Source: Helicobacter saguini
GTDB lineage: Bacteria; Campylobacterota; Campylobacteria; Campylobacterales; Helicobacteraceae
DNA length: 64,000 nt
Direction of reading: 5' to 3'
NCBI RefSeq assembly: GCF_000762875.2
Contig: NZ_JRMP02000001.1
Location: 62,001 to 126,000, forward strand
The translations under genes were made by a program, and so were the position numbers. Shown piece after piece: positions 18,023 through 25,049 of this stretch (positions within the stretch are counted from its first letter, which is position 1; every line of letters begins with the position of its first letter). The notes under the pieces are model-generated. The model made no database searches. It was not told the DNA's origin and saw nothing but the letters and a program-made list of their open reading frames with translations.

Positions 18023-18236
18023 AAACGCCCTTAAAAAGATTCCATAAAATCACAATCAAAAACACAAATTCTAGCACAAAATCTTAGATTCAAACATTCA
18101 AAAATATTGACTAAATTCTACAAAATGCTAGAAGCCAAAAATTAGATGTTAATATCTTAAGCGATTTTATAAAATCTAAAAACTTAATAAAAAGATTCTA
18201 TAATTTTGCATTTATTGTTTGGAAAAGGAGAGTGAA

Positions 18237-18953
18237 ATGCGGTATTTTTTAGCTTTTTTAATATGTGTGATATTTAGTGGGTGCTCATATAAAATACAAA
18301 CACAAACGCCAGAAAATAATGAATATGGCTTTACAACGCAAGATTTTATAGAATCTAGTTCGCAAACAACAAATAAAGATTCTATAGAATCAAACACGAA
18401 AAACGAAGCTATAGAATCTAGCGTGAAAAATACGCAAAATAAAGATTCTATAGAATCTAACACGCAAAATACGCACTTTAGCTTTGAAAATCCCCCAAAA
18501 GGCAAGGCTAGAATCTACATTTATAGCAAACTAAATATCAATATTTTGAATGGTTTGACGGGGTATTTTTTGAGTTTGCATTATGGCGATTTTGATAAAA
18601 ATAAGCCCTACAAAACGCCACAAAATATCGTGTATCTAGGCTTTGCAAAGAAGCCTATGGCAAAGATTATCGACCTTACGCGCGTGGATGAAAAGGCAGT
18701 GATTTATGCACGAAATTTGGGCTTTAGGGAAACTTTAGAGTTTATCCCAAAGGCTGATAATATCTATTGCATTGAAGTGAATGCGAAGTTTGTGCCATTT
18801 CTTGGCATTGGGCGACCTTATTTTGCGCTTATTGACAAGCAAACTTGCAAACAAAACGCCCCGCAATTCTTTGAAAAATACAGCAAAAACCACGATGAAA
18901 CCTATGAGAAAAAATATAGTGATAAATTTTGGAAAAAGGTTAAGGGGGAATAG
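18237..18953 (+). CDS. Repeat-containing lipoprotein of unknown function
   Basis: 238 residues from ATG 18237 behind AAAAGGAGAG; the upstream in-frame ATG at 18219 is less likely. The signal ends in CVIFSGCSYK, a lipobox with Cys17. Residues about 33-75 are DSIESN/AIESS octamer repeats. The folded part starts PPKGKARIYIYSKLNI and resembles DUF2846-type lipoproteins in its first strand, though I am not sure. A basic Tyr/Lys-rich end (YEKKYSDKFWKKVKG) closes the protein. It is divergent from folC. Confidence 0.6.
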   Translation: MRYFLAFLICVIFSGCSYKIQTQTPENNEYGFTTQDFIESSSQTTNKDSIESNTKNEAIESSVKNTQNKDSIESNTQNTHFSFENPPKGKARIYIYSKLNINILNGLTGYFLSLHYGDFDKNKPYKTPQNIVYLGFAKKPMAKIIDLTRVDEKAVIYARNLGFRETLEFIPKADNIYCIEVNAKFVPFLGIGRPYFALIDKQTCKQNAPQFFEKYSKNHDETYEKKYSDKFWKKVKGE

Positions 18954-19085
18954 AATCTAGATTCTATCATCTAAAAAATCTTGACGATTTATCTTAAAAC
19001 AGATTCTATAAATAAAATAGATTCTATAATATCAAAATACCAAAATACAAAATACCAAAAATAGATTCTAAAAAGGAGAGTAGAT

Positions 19086-19742
19086 ATGAAAAGGTTAAGT
19101 TTTATAGCGTTGTTTATGATTGCGTTAAGTGCAAGTGCATTGCAGGCTAAGTTTTTTGTTGGGATAGAGGGCGGTATTGAGTATGCTAGGATTAGTTCGC
19201 AAAGGTTTGGGAGTGCTGGTGATGTATCTTTTGGCAGTAGCTTGTTTTATAAAGAGCCGCATATACGGATACAAGGCTTTAGTGTTAATTTGAATATCGG
19301 CACGCAGCATTCGATTAATAAGATTCTAACGCTTAGATGGATACTAGGGCTTGGTGGTACAAGTTATGGTGTGCATGGTAGCAATGAAGATGAGGAAGAT
19401 GATAATGGCTTTGGCGCGTATCTAGGCGTTGATACACTGCTTAATTTTGTTAATGGTGATAACACTCGATTTGGGCTTATCGCTGGGCTTGAGGGCAACT
19501 ACTATGCTATGAATCTAGATACTACCACTAGAGTAGCCACTGGTAGTCCTAATAGAGTTTATGAGGCTAGAAGTATGAATGTTGGGAGTAATGGTAGAGT
19601 TGGACTTTTTGTTACAACAAATAATCTTGTGCAGGTTGAATTTTTAGTGCGAATACCTATTATGCAGGCTTTGGCTGGTGTAGATTCTAGGATAATTTAC
19701 GCGCCTATTACTTTTAATTTGGGAGCTAAGATATTATTTTAG
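19086..19742 (+). CDS. Outer membrane beta-barrel protein
   Basis: 218 residues with a signal peptide ending in SASALQAKFF, then alternating Gly/aromatic beta strands (FVGIEGGIEYARI, LRWILGLGGTSYGV, TRFGLIAGLEGNYYAM) and a C-terminal strand ending in Phe (ITFNLGAKILF), which is the insertion signal for the BAM machinery. It belongs to the small Helicobacter outer membrane barrel proteins. Ribosome site AAAAAGGAGAG. It starts a pair with the gene at 19780 and has no internal octamer insertions. Confidence 0.82.
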   Translation: MKRLSFIALFMIALSASALQAKFFVGIEGGIEYARISSQRFGSAGDVSFGSSLFYKEPHIRIQGFSVNLNIGTQHSINKILTLRWILGLGGTSYGVHGSNEDEEDDNGFGAYLGVDTLLNFVNGDNTRFGLIAGLEGNYYAMNLDTTTRVATGSPNRVYEARSMNVGSNGRVGLFVTTNNLVQVEFLVRIPIMQALAGVDSRIIYAPITFNLGAKILF

Positions 19743-19779
19743 AATCTATTTGCTAAGATTCCAAAAAAGGAGAGCGAAT

Positions 19780-20601
19780 ATGAAAAAGTTAATACTTGTA
19801 ATGTTGTCACTATTTGCGGCATTTCAGGGTTTAAAGGCGGATGCTAGTGATAGATTTGCGGTATTTACCTTAGGGGCTGGTGTAATGGGTGTGTATAATG
19901 ACGCAAAGGTTACAGAAAATATACCTGTGGATTATACGCAAAGTCCTAATTATGTCCCATATCAGCCTTGGCATGATTTAAATTCTACTAGCAATCCTGT
20001 CAATAAGATGTGTAAAAGTGGGACTTGTGATATATCGCAGTTTGGCGGTGGGTTTCTCTTAGAGGCGGGTGTTAAGCTGCGTTTTACTAAGATTGTGGAG
20101 TTTGATTTATGGGGGGATTTTGGCTTTGCATTTATGGGGAATGGTTTGCTGCCAAATTCTGTTACACTAAAGAACTGGAGCTATGATTATAAATACACTG
20201 ATGGTAGCTTTGCAAGTGTGGAAGCTTATATGATGAGATTTGCCCTAAATGCTACTGCCACTTTGCGTCTTGGTAGGTTTGGTATTATAGGTGGTTTAGG
20301 TGGTGTCTATCAGAGCGTAGTCTATCATGCTAAGCTAAGAAATTCATCCTATTTTAGCAGTGAAAATGATACGCAAGATAGAGGCGAGGGGATAATGTAT
20401 TCGTATCCGCTGCATTTTATCGCTGGTATTAGCTATGCTGTCGGTCCAAATTTGGGCAATGGCGAAATAATCTTGCGTTTTTCTATGCCATTTGTAGATG
20501 CCGTAGATAGCAAAAGTGGTAACAATGGATATGTAGATTATGATGAAACATACACCACCCGCCCTTATATGATAAATCTTGTATTTAGAAGGTATTTTTA
20601 G
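19780..20601 (+). CDS. Outer membrane beta-barrel protein
   Basis: 273 residues from ATG 19780, chosen for AAAAAAGGAGAGCG just before it. The signal peptide ends at FQGLKADA. The body has barrel strands (FAVFTLGAGVMGVYNDAKV, FLLEAGVKLRFTKIVEFDLW, GRFGIIGGLGGVYQSVVY) and ends MINLVFRRYF with terminal Phe. A Cys pair (CKSGTC) could form a loop disulfide. It lies 37 bases after the first barrel gene and is probably co-transcribed with it. No function beyond the outer membrane can be named. Confidence 0.82.
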   Translation: MKKLILVMLSLFAAFQGLKADASDRFAVFTLGAGVMGVYNDAKVTENIPVDYTQSPNYVPYQPWHDLNSTSNPVNKMCKSGTCDISQFGGGFLLEAGVKLRFTKIVEFDLWGDFGFAFMGNGLLPNSVTLKNWSYDYKYTDGSFASVEAYMMRFALNATATLRLGRFGIIGGLGGVYQSVVYHAKLRNSSYFSSENDTQDRGEGIMYSYPLHFIAGISYAVGPNLGNGEIILRFSMPFVDAVDSKSGNNGYVDYDETYTTRPYMINLVFRRYF

Positions 20602-20623
20602 AAGCTAGATTCTATAACTTTAC

Positions 20624-20755
20624 GTCATTGCGAGGAGCGAAGCCCGAAGCAATCCATAAAACCGACTTAGATTGCCACGATTTTTCTTGCGAAAAATCTT
20701 GCAATGACGTAGAAGCTAGATTCTATACACTCTAAAAATAGGGTGGTGGGTGGGC
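20624..20755. repeat. TCATTGCGAG element plus G-rich core
   Basis: ACGTCATTGCGAGGAGCG at 20622-20639 faces its inverted copy GCAATGACGT at 20701-20710, giving a hairpin-like unit with GCAATCC and TTGCCACG inside. An octamer and then GGGTGGTGGGTGGGCGA (20741-20757) follow and run straight into the antitoxin remnant. Confidence 0.75.
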
Positions 20756-20756
20756 G

Positions 20757-21081
20757 AGACAACATCCAGAGGAAGCCGCACGCATAAAAAAAGAACTCGA
20801 TGAAGAGATGGCAAAATGGAAGTCGCATTAACCAAAAAGGTGGAAAAATACTTACACAAACGCTCTTTTGGCAATGCGGCTGGAGTGTTTAAGGTAAGAG
20901 ATTTTTTAGGGCGATTAGCAGAGGAGCCAAATCCCACACTTTTATCAAACTGCAAAAAGATGCAAAGTATGGAAAATACGTGGCGGTGGCGTGTAGGAAA
21001 CTACCGCATAAGCCTAAAATCAAACAAAAAGAGCTAATAATCCAAGTGATAGAAATCTCCACACTTAAAGACGCGTATTAA
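20757..21081 (+). pseudogene. Decayed RelB-RelE type toxin-antitoxin pair
   Basis: The last 24 codons of an antitoxin remain (QHPEEAARIKKELDEEMAKW, stop at 20829); its 5' part is replaced by the G-rich repeat core. The toxin starts at 20816, overlapping the antitoxin end as in intact pairs: MEVALTKKVEKYLHKRSFGN, FLGRLAEEPNPTLLSNCKKM, WRWRVGNYRI. Then the frame breaks near 21012; the expected end QKELIIQVIEISTLKDAY is present in another frame and stops at 21081. Both genes are therefore dead. The family is RelE/ParE-like mRNA interferase. An unrelated intact pair lies at 36751-37297. Confidence 0.75.
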
Positions 21082-21233
21082 ACGCAATTTAGATTCTATT
21101 TATAACCTTATTTTTGGAATCTTACGCGGTTTTAAAAGCATCTTTTCTAAAAGTGGCAAGGCGATTTGTTTTGTTGTTCTTAAAAAGCAAAGTGATTTGA
21201 AAATAGCATTTAATGATTTTAAAAGAATGTTTG

Positions 21234-21239
21234 TATAAT
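21234..21239 (+). promoter_or_regulatory. -10 box of the aapA-like gene
   Basis: TTTGTATAAT lies 88 bases before the AapA-like start, giving a leader of about 80 bases, similar to H. pylori aapA messages. The leader can fold: GCCCCGAAACC (21244-21254) pairs with TTTGGGGC (21287-21294) around an octamer palindrome. Confidence 0.55.
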
Positions 21240-21326
21240 AAAAAAGCCCCGAAACCTTTTTAGATTCCATAGATTCTATAGAATCTTTGGGGCGTAGGGG
21301 CAAAATTTCTTAATAAGGAGTTTGTT

Positions 21327-21419
21327 ATGAGAAAGCATAACAACAAAAGCTCCAGAAAGGTATTATACATAAAATTTGTAATCTTTGGTTGCAAATTTAG
21401 TATCTTGCTAAAAAGGTAG
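21327..21419 (+). CDS. aapA: AapA-like type I toxin (30 residues)
   Basis: A 30-codon ORF behind AAGGAG (21315-21320). Its residues line up with H. pylori AapA1: shared KH at 3-4, Lys at 7, Ser at 8 or 9, LY at 13-14, K at 16, GCK at 21-23 and the ending LLKR. AapA toxins are short amphipathic peptides that enter the inner membrane and stop growth; each is held off by an antisense RNA, IsoA. Here a TATAAT on the opposite strand lies inside the ORF. After the stop, GGGGGTAG (21430-21437) can pair with CTACCTCC (21446-21453). Recognition is by recalled sequence, not a search. Confidence 0.8.
   Translation: MRKHNNKSSRKVLYIKFVIFGCKFSILLKR
21362..21367 (-). promoter_or_regulatory. Candidate promoter of an IsoA-like antisense RNA
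   Basis: On the minus strand TATGTATAATACC places a perfect -10 inside the toxin ORF, firing toward its start and leader. That is where H. pylori IsoA RNAs begin. The transcript would start near 21355 and cover the ribosome site. Confidence 0.5.
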
Positions 21420-21429
21420 CTTTAAAAGA

Positions 21430-21454
21430 GGGGGTAGCCTTAAAACTACCTCCC
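21430..21454 (+). terminator. Hairpin after the AapA-like gene
   Basis: GGGGGTAG-CCTTAAAA-CTACCTCCC forms an 8-base stem with one G-T pair, 10 bases after the stop. No T run follows, so it may protect the 3' end or pair with the leader rather than terminate by itself. Confidence 0.4.
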
Positions 21455-21598
21455 GCCTTATTAAGTGGATTTGACTAGGCATTCAACGAGAATAGATTCT
21501 GTAAATTTAAAACTTTTGTATATTGCAAAATTAGATTCTATATTGTCACTAAATATGTCGCCTTTTGATACAAATTATAGAATCTAGATTCTATAATT

Positions 21599-21730
21599 TA
21601 CGTCATTGCGAGAAAATTCGCAAGAATTTTCGTGGCAATCTATCCTTTTGTCATTGCGAACTGACTTGTCAACGTGGCAATCTATAAAGTATGGATTGCT
21701 TCGCTCTCTTCGCTCACTCGCAATGACGTA
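21599..21730. repeat. Nested TCATTGCGAG elements
   Basis: Three units lie in a row: ACGTCATTGCGAGAAAATTC...GTGGCAATC (21602-21638), GTCATTGCGAACTGAC...GTGGCAATC (21653-21682) and an inverted copy ending CTCGCAATGACGT (21716-21728). Ends are complementary, so the whole block can form a long hairpin. Octamer palindromes flank it. Confidence 0.75.
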
Positions 21731-21836
21731 TAGAATCTAGATTCTAACAACATTACAGATTCTATAATTTTCAACTTCAAAAGTTAAAAGCCATAAAAAA
21801 TGACACAAAAATTACAAAAAAATACTAAATTTTCGC

Positions 21837-21849
21837 TTTTTTTTTTTTT
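21837..21849 (+). repeat. Poly-T tract (13 T) in the promoter of an outer membrane protein
   Basis: Thirteen T end nine bases before the extended -10 TGGTATTAT (21859-21864). With a 17-base spacer the -35 would fall in the tract, so slippage could change promoter strength for the gene at 21941. Confidence 0.65.
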
Positions 21850-21858
21850 GTTTTGTGG

Positions 21859-21864
21859 TATTAT
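21859..21864 (+). promoter_or_regulatory. Extended -10 of the outer membrane protein gene
   Basis: TGTGGTATTATG gives TG-N-TATTAT. Transcription would start near 21871 with a leader of about 70 bases to ATG 21941. Confidence 0.5.
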
Positions 21865-21940
21865 GCCGATTTATGTTTTTGTATTTAGAATCTTATGCTA
21901 AGTTCTAAAACGATTTAATCTCAATTTAAAAGGATGAAAT

Positions 21941-22600
21941 ATGAAAAAGTTGCTAATAAATGGAACTTTAGCACTTGCATTGAGTGCGTCTTTGGTGCAA
22001 GTAGCGTGGGCTAGGGCATTTGTAGGTATTGATGCTGGGTATGATAGTGCTTTCCCTAAGCTAGATAATGGCTTGGCAAAAGAGAGCTATCAAAACTTCA
22101 CAAAATACAGCATAGATGGCTGGAATGTCGGCTTAAATGTTGGTGGTGAGTGGTTTTTTGGTGGTAGCGGATATGTGGGACTTCGCACATTTTTGCAGCT
22201 TGGCTATGGACAGGGATATTTTCATGGTGTTACTTTAAATATCATTGATGTGAATTTAAACCTTGATTTACTTGCTAATTTTTATAATAGCGGTAGTTTT
22301 AGTGTAGGTGCATTTTTGGGTGTTGGAGCGGGGATAAATACCGCTGCTAGAGACCTTGCAGGGCAGTCTATTATGCTAGGGCTTAACATTCCTATTTATG
22401 GTAGAGCTGGATTTACTTTTGGCTTAGGCGAGCATAGTCGTGTGGATATTACGGCGTCTTTGCCTATTTTGTCATACAACATGATAGGCTTTGCTGGTGG
22501 CGGTATGAGTGCTGAGGACTTAGCAGATATGTTTAGATATGGTATCGTTGGTGCATACAACCCTATTCGCTTTAATGTAGGGTATAAGTTTATTTTCTAG
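21941..22600 (+). CDS. Outer membrane beta-barrel protein
   Basis: 219 residues with a signal peptide ending VAWARAFVG, then a barrel: FVGIDAGYDSAF, WNVGLNVGGEWFFGG, YVGLRTFLQLGYGQGYF, FSVGAFLGVGAGI and a C-terminal IRFNVGYKFIF ending in Phe. Size and style match the gene at 19086, suggesting a small family in this region. Ribosome site AAAAGGATG. The promoter contains a 13-T tract. It has no octamers inside the coding region but many in the flanks. Confidence 0.82.
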   Translation: MKKLLINGTLALALSASLVQVAWARAFVGIDAGYDSAFPKLDNGLAKESYQNFTKYSIDGWNVGLNVGGEWFFGGSGYVGLRTFLQLGYGQGYFHGVTLNIIDVNLNLDLLANFYNSGSFSVGAFLGVGAGINTAARDLAGQSIMLGLNIPIYGRAGFTFGLGEHSRVDITASLPILSYNMIGFAGGGMSAEDLADMFRYGIVGAYNPIRFNVGYKFIF

Positions 22601-22639
22601 ATTCTATAAATCTAGTGTAATTTAAAAAGGTAAGTTGTT

Positions 22640-22831
22640 ATGGTTAAACATAAGCTAAACCTTAGCATTACCTTTTTAATCTTTTGTCTTTTCTTTCCTA
22701 AGATTCTAGCTAGTGATGCTATATGCTTCCCTATTGATAGAATCTCTTTTTTATCCCTAAATAGTTATTTGTATAAAAGTGATAGTGAAATAGAGTTGAT
22801 AAATAGGCATTTTCCATTTAAGATTCTATAG
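22640..22831 (+). CDS. Short predicted secreted protein, possibly a remnant
   Basis: 63 codons with a clear signal peptide (LSITFLIFCLFFPKILASDA), then only about 39 residues including CFPIDRISFLSLNSYLY. AAAAAGG lies about ten bases before the ATG. A secreted leader followed by a very short mature part is consistent with a truncated gene; CFPIDRI recalls the start of two-partner secretion transporters, but this is too little to name it. Octamers follow the stop directly. Confidence 0.4.
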   Translation: MVKHKLNLSITFLIFCLFFPKILASDAICFPIDRISFLSLNSYLYKSDSEIELINRHFPFKIL

Positions 22832-22933
22832 CTGCCTATCGCATTACTAATGAGATATTAGATTCTATAGAATCTAATTTGTATTTTTAAAACTTTATAG
22901 AATCTGGATTATAGATTCTGGGATTTTTTTGGT

Positions 22934-22939
22934 TATAAT
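22934..22939 (+). promoter_or_regulatory. -10 box of the candidate 6S RNA
   Basis: GGTTATAATTTTATTG places a perfect TATAAT about seven bases before the proposed RNA start near 22946. Confidence 0.5.
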
Positions 22940-22945
22940 TTTATT

Positions 22946-23118
22946 GTCTGGAAGTTGCGGGTTTCTCTTAAAAATTGGTAGTCTATTTAAAATAATTTTT
23001 GGGTGGAAAGCTAGTCTATGTGTGTTCGGTGTTTTCGTTTTGCTTTTAGCGATGAAGGACGTGTTTCGCGTTTTAGAATCTGCCGCCTAATTAGATTCTA
23101 AAGCCCGTTTGTTTGTAG
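22946..23118 (+). ncRNA. ssrS: Candidate 6S RNA upstream of purD
   Basis: About 170 bases between a TATAAT and purD, without an ORF and almost without octamers, in a neighbourhood otherwise full of them. In epsilonproteobacteria 6S RNA is known to lie upstream of purD. The 5' part (GGAAGTTGCGGGTTT) and the 3' part (AAAGCCCGTTTG) could close the rod-shaped terminal stem. 6S RNA binds the housekeeping RNA polymerase in stationary phase. I could not fold the whole RNA, so the boundaries and identity are tentative. Confidence 0.45.
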
Positions 23119-23261
23119 GTTTTGTTGGGCTTACACAATCAACAAGGGTAGCGCATTTCTGGGCTTTTTACTGCAAGTTATCCGCTTTGTTTTCAAAAAT
23201 CTTTGAATCTAACATAAATATTGTAAAATATCCGCATTTTATGGAATCTAAGGTTGTGAGT

Positions 23262-24638
23262 ATGAAAAATGTGCTAATAATAGGAAATGGTGGGCGTGAG
23301 TATGCTATCGCGCTTACTTTGTATCAGCAAAAGTTAGAGAAAAAAAATGATTTGGATGAGATATATTTCGCGCCAGAAAATGCGGCGGCTACGAAGTTTT
23401 TGAATGCTAAGGCTTTGAGCTATAAAGATTTTAACGAGCTTTATGAAAACATACAAAAACATAGAATCTATCTAGTGATTATAGGACCTGAAGCGCCCAT
23501 TGTAGCGGGTTTGAGCGATTTTTTATGGGCGAAAAATATCCTAGTTTTTGCACCAAGCAGGGCTAATGCGGAGCTTGAGAACTCAAAAGTTTTTATGAAA
23601 AGCTTTGTAAGCGATTTGGGTGTGCCGACAGCCAAATACAAAAAATTCACCCTAGATTCTATCCATGAAGCCGATAAATTTATAGAATCTTTAAAGCTTC
23701 CTATTGTTTTAAAAGCAAGCGGACTTTGCGGTGGCAAGGGCGTTTTGATACTAGATTCTAAAGATGAGGCAAGGGCAAAGTTAGAATCTATGTTGCGTGG
23801 AGAGCTTTTTGGCGAGGCAGGGCGCGAAGTGGTGATTGAGGAGTATTTACAAGGCTATGAGCTAAGCATTTTTGCCCTTAGTAATGGCGTGGATTATACG
23901 CTGCTGCCGCCCTGTCAAGACCATAAAAGGCTACTTGATGGAGATAAGGGCGTAAATACCGGTGGGATGGGCGCTTATACTTCGCACTCGCATTTCCCTG
24001 CAAGGTTGTATGATGCGGCGTTGGAGCAGAAAATTAAGGATAGAATTTTGACGCCGACTTTTAAGGCTTTATATGCTGCGGATGGTCGCGGTTATCAGGG
24101 TGTGCTGTTTGCTGGGCTTATGATTGTGAATGGTGAGCCGTATTTGCTAGAATTTAATGTGCGATTTGGTGACCCGGAGTGCGAGGTGCTTATGCCGTTA
24201 TTTGAATCTTCGCTGCTGGAATTGTTGGAATCTTATGCGCGTGGGGTTTCGCTTGATAAGTCTAGTGTGAAAATAAAAAATAAAAGTGCCGTGTGTGTGG
24301 TGATGAGTAGTGCGGATTATGCTTTAGATTCTAAATCAGCTTTGGCTTTTAAGGGTGATTATCCGGCTTTGGTTAGCTTTAAGACGCCTTTAGATTCTAA
24401 TTTGACTTCTATAGATTCTGCGATTTTAGATTCTATAGAATCTAATTTGGGGCATTATATTTTTGCAAATGTGAGTGTGAAAAATAATGAGATTTATGCA
24501 AATAGTGGGCGTTCTATTTTGGCTGTGGGGCTGGGCGACACTATCACTGAGGCAAGAAATAATGCATATAAACTTGTGGAAAATATCGATTTTAAGGGTA
24601 AGCATTATAGGAAAGATATTGCATATCAAGCAATTTAG
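23262..24638 (+). CDS. purD: Phosphoribosylamine-glycine ligase
   Basis: 458 residues from ATG 23262, where the protein begins with the dinucleotide-like fold MKNVLIIGNGGREYAIAL; the frame is open upstream but that part has no family match. ATP-grasp signatures follow: VLKASGLCGGKGV, EEYLQGYELSIFAL, QDHKRLLDGDKGVNTGGMGA and the metal-binding LEFNVRFGDPECEVLMP. PurD joins glycine to phosphoribosylamine in purine synthesis. Short DSK/DSIES insertions occur in the C-terminal domain (about residues 355-395), making it slightly longer than usual. Confidence 0.95.
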   Translation: MKNVLIIGNGGREYAIALTLYQQKLEKKNDLDEIYFAPENAAATKFLNAKALSYKDFNELYENIQKHRIYLVIIGPEAPIVAGLSDFLWAKNILVFAPSRANAELENSKVFMKSFVSDLGVPTAKYKKFTLDSIHEADKFIESLKLPIVLKASGLCGGKGVLILDSKDEARAKLESMLRGELFGEAGREVVIEEYLQGYELSIFALSNGVDYTLLPPCQDHKRLLDGDKGVNTGGMGAYTSHSHFPARLYDAALEQKIKDRILTPTFKALYAADGRGYQGVLFAGLMIVNGEPYLLEFNVRFGDPECEVLMPLFESSLLELLESYARGVSLDKSSVKIKNKSAVCVVMSSADYALDSKSALAFKGDYPALVSFKTPLDSNLTSIDSAILDSIESNLGHYIFANVSVKNNEIYANSGRSILAVGLGDTITEARNNAYKLVENIDFKGKHYRKDIAYQAI

Positions 24639-25049
24639 AATCTAAAAAATAAATCCTCAAACGCAGATTCCTTAACCAAGTCGTTTCGCAAGTAGAGAAT
24701 GGAAACAATCTTTCTCTAAAGGATTCAAATATAGATTCTAACACAGAATCTAAAACTATGCAAGATTCTAAAGATATAAAATCTTAGGATATGTCCTTGT
24801 GGTATAATGTAAGCTTTTAGAATCTAGATTTTAATTTTTGCTTTGCAAATTACCCAAACGCTCACCCTATCACCCTTTTTTTAAAAAATATAGAATCTAA
24901 ATACTATGATTTATTAAACTGATTTTGGATTTTGTAGAATCTGTTTTGTGAAAATTTATTTTATAGAGAAATATATAAATAATAGTTTTTTAAGCTTAAT
25001 TTAATTAAAAAATAGGAATAATTCTTTAATTTAAATTTAAAGGCTTAAA
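24639..25049 (+). other. Intergenic region with a strong promoter
   Basis: About 410 bases. CTTGTGGTATAATGTAAG at 24797-24814 gives an extended -10 (TG-G-TATAAT, 24803-24808) facing the TonB receptor, whose start is 235 bases downstream. A decayed G-rich core (CGCTCACCCTATCACCC, about 24860) and several octamers are present. No gene is visible. Confidence 0.5.

Noticed and set aside
23109-23261. Longer PurD start
   Set aside because: The extra 51 codons have no match to PurD and overlap the candidate 6S RNA; the family start is at 23262.
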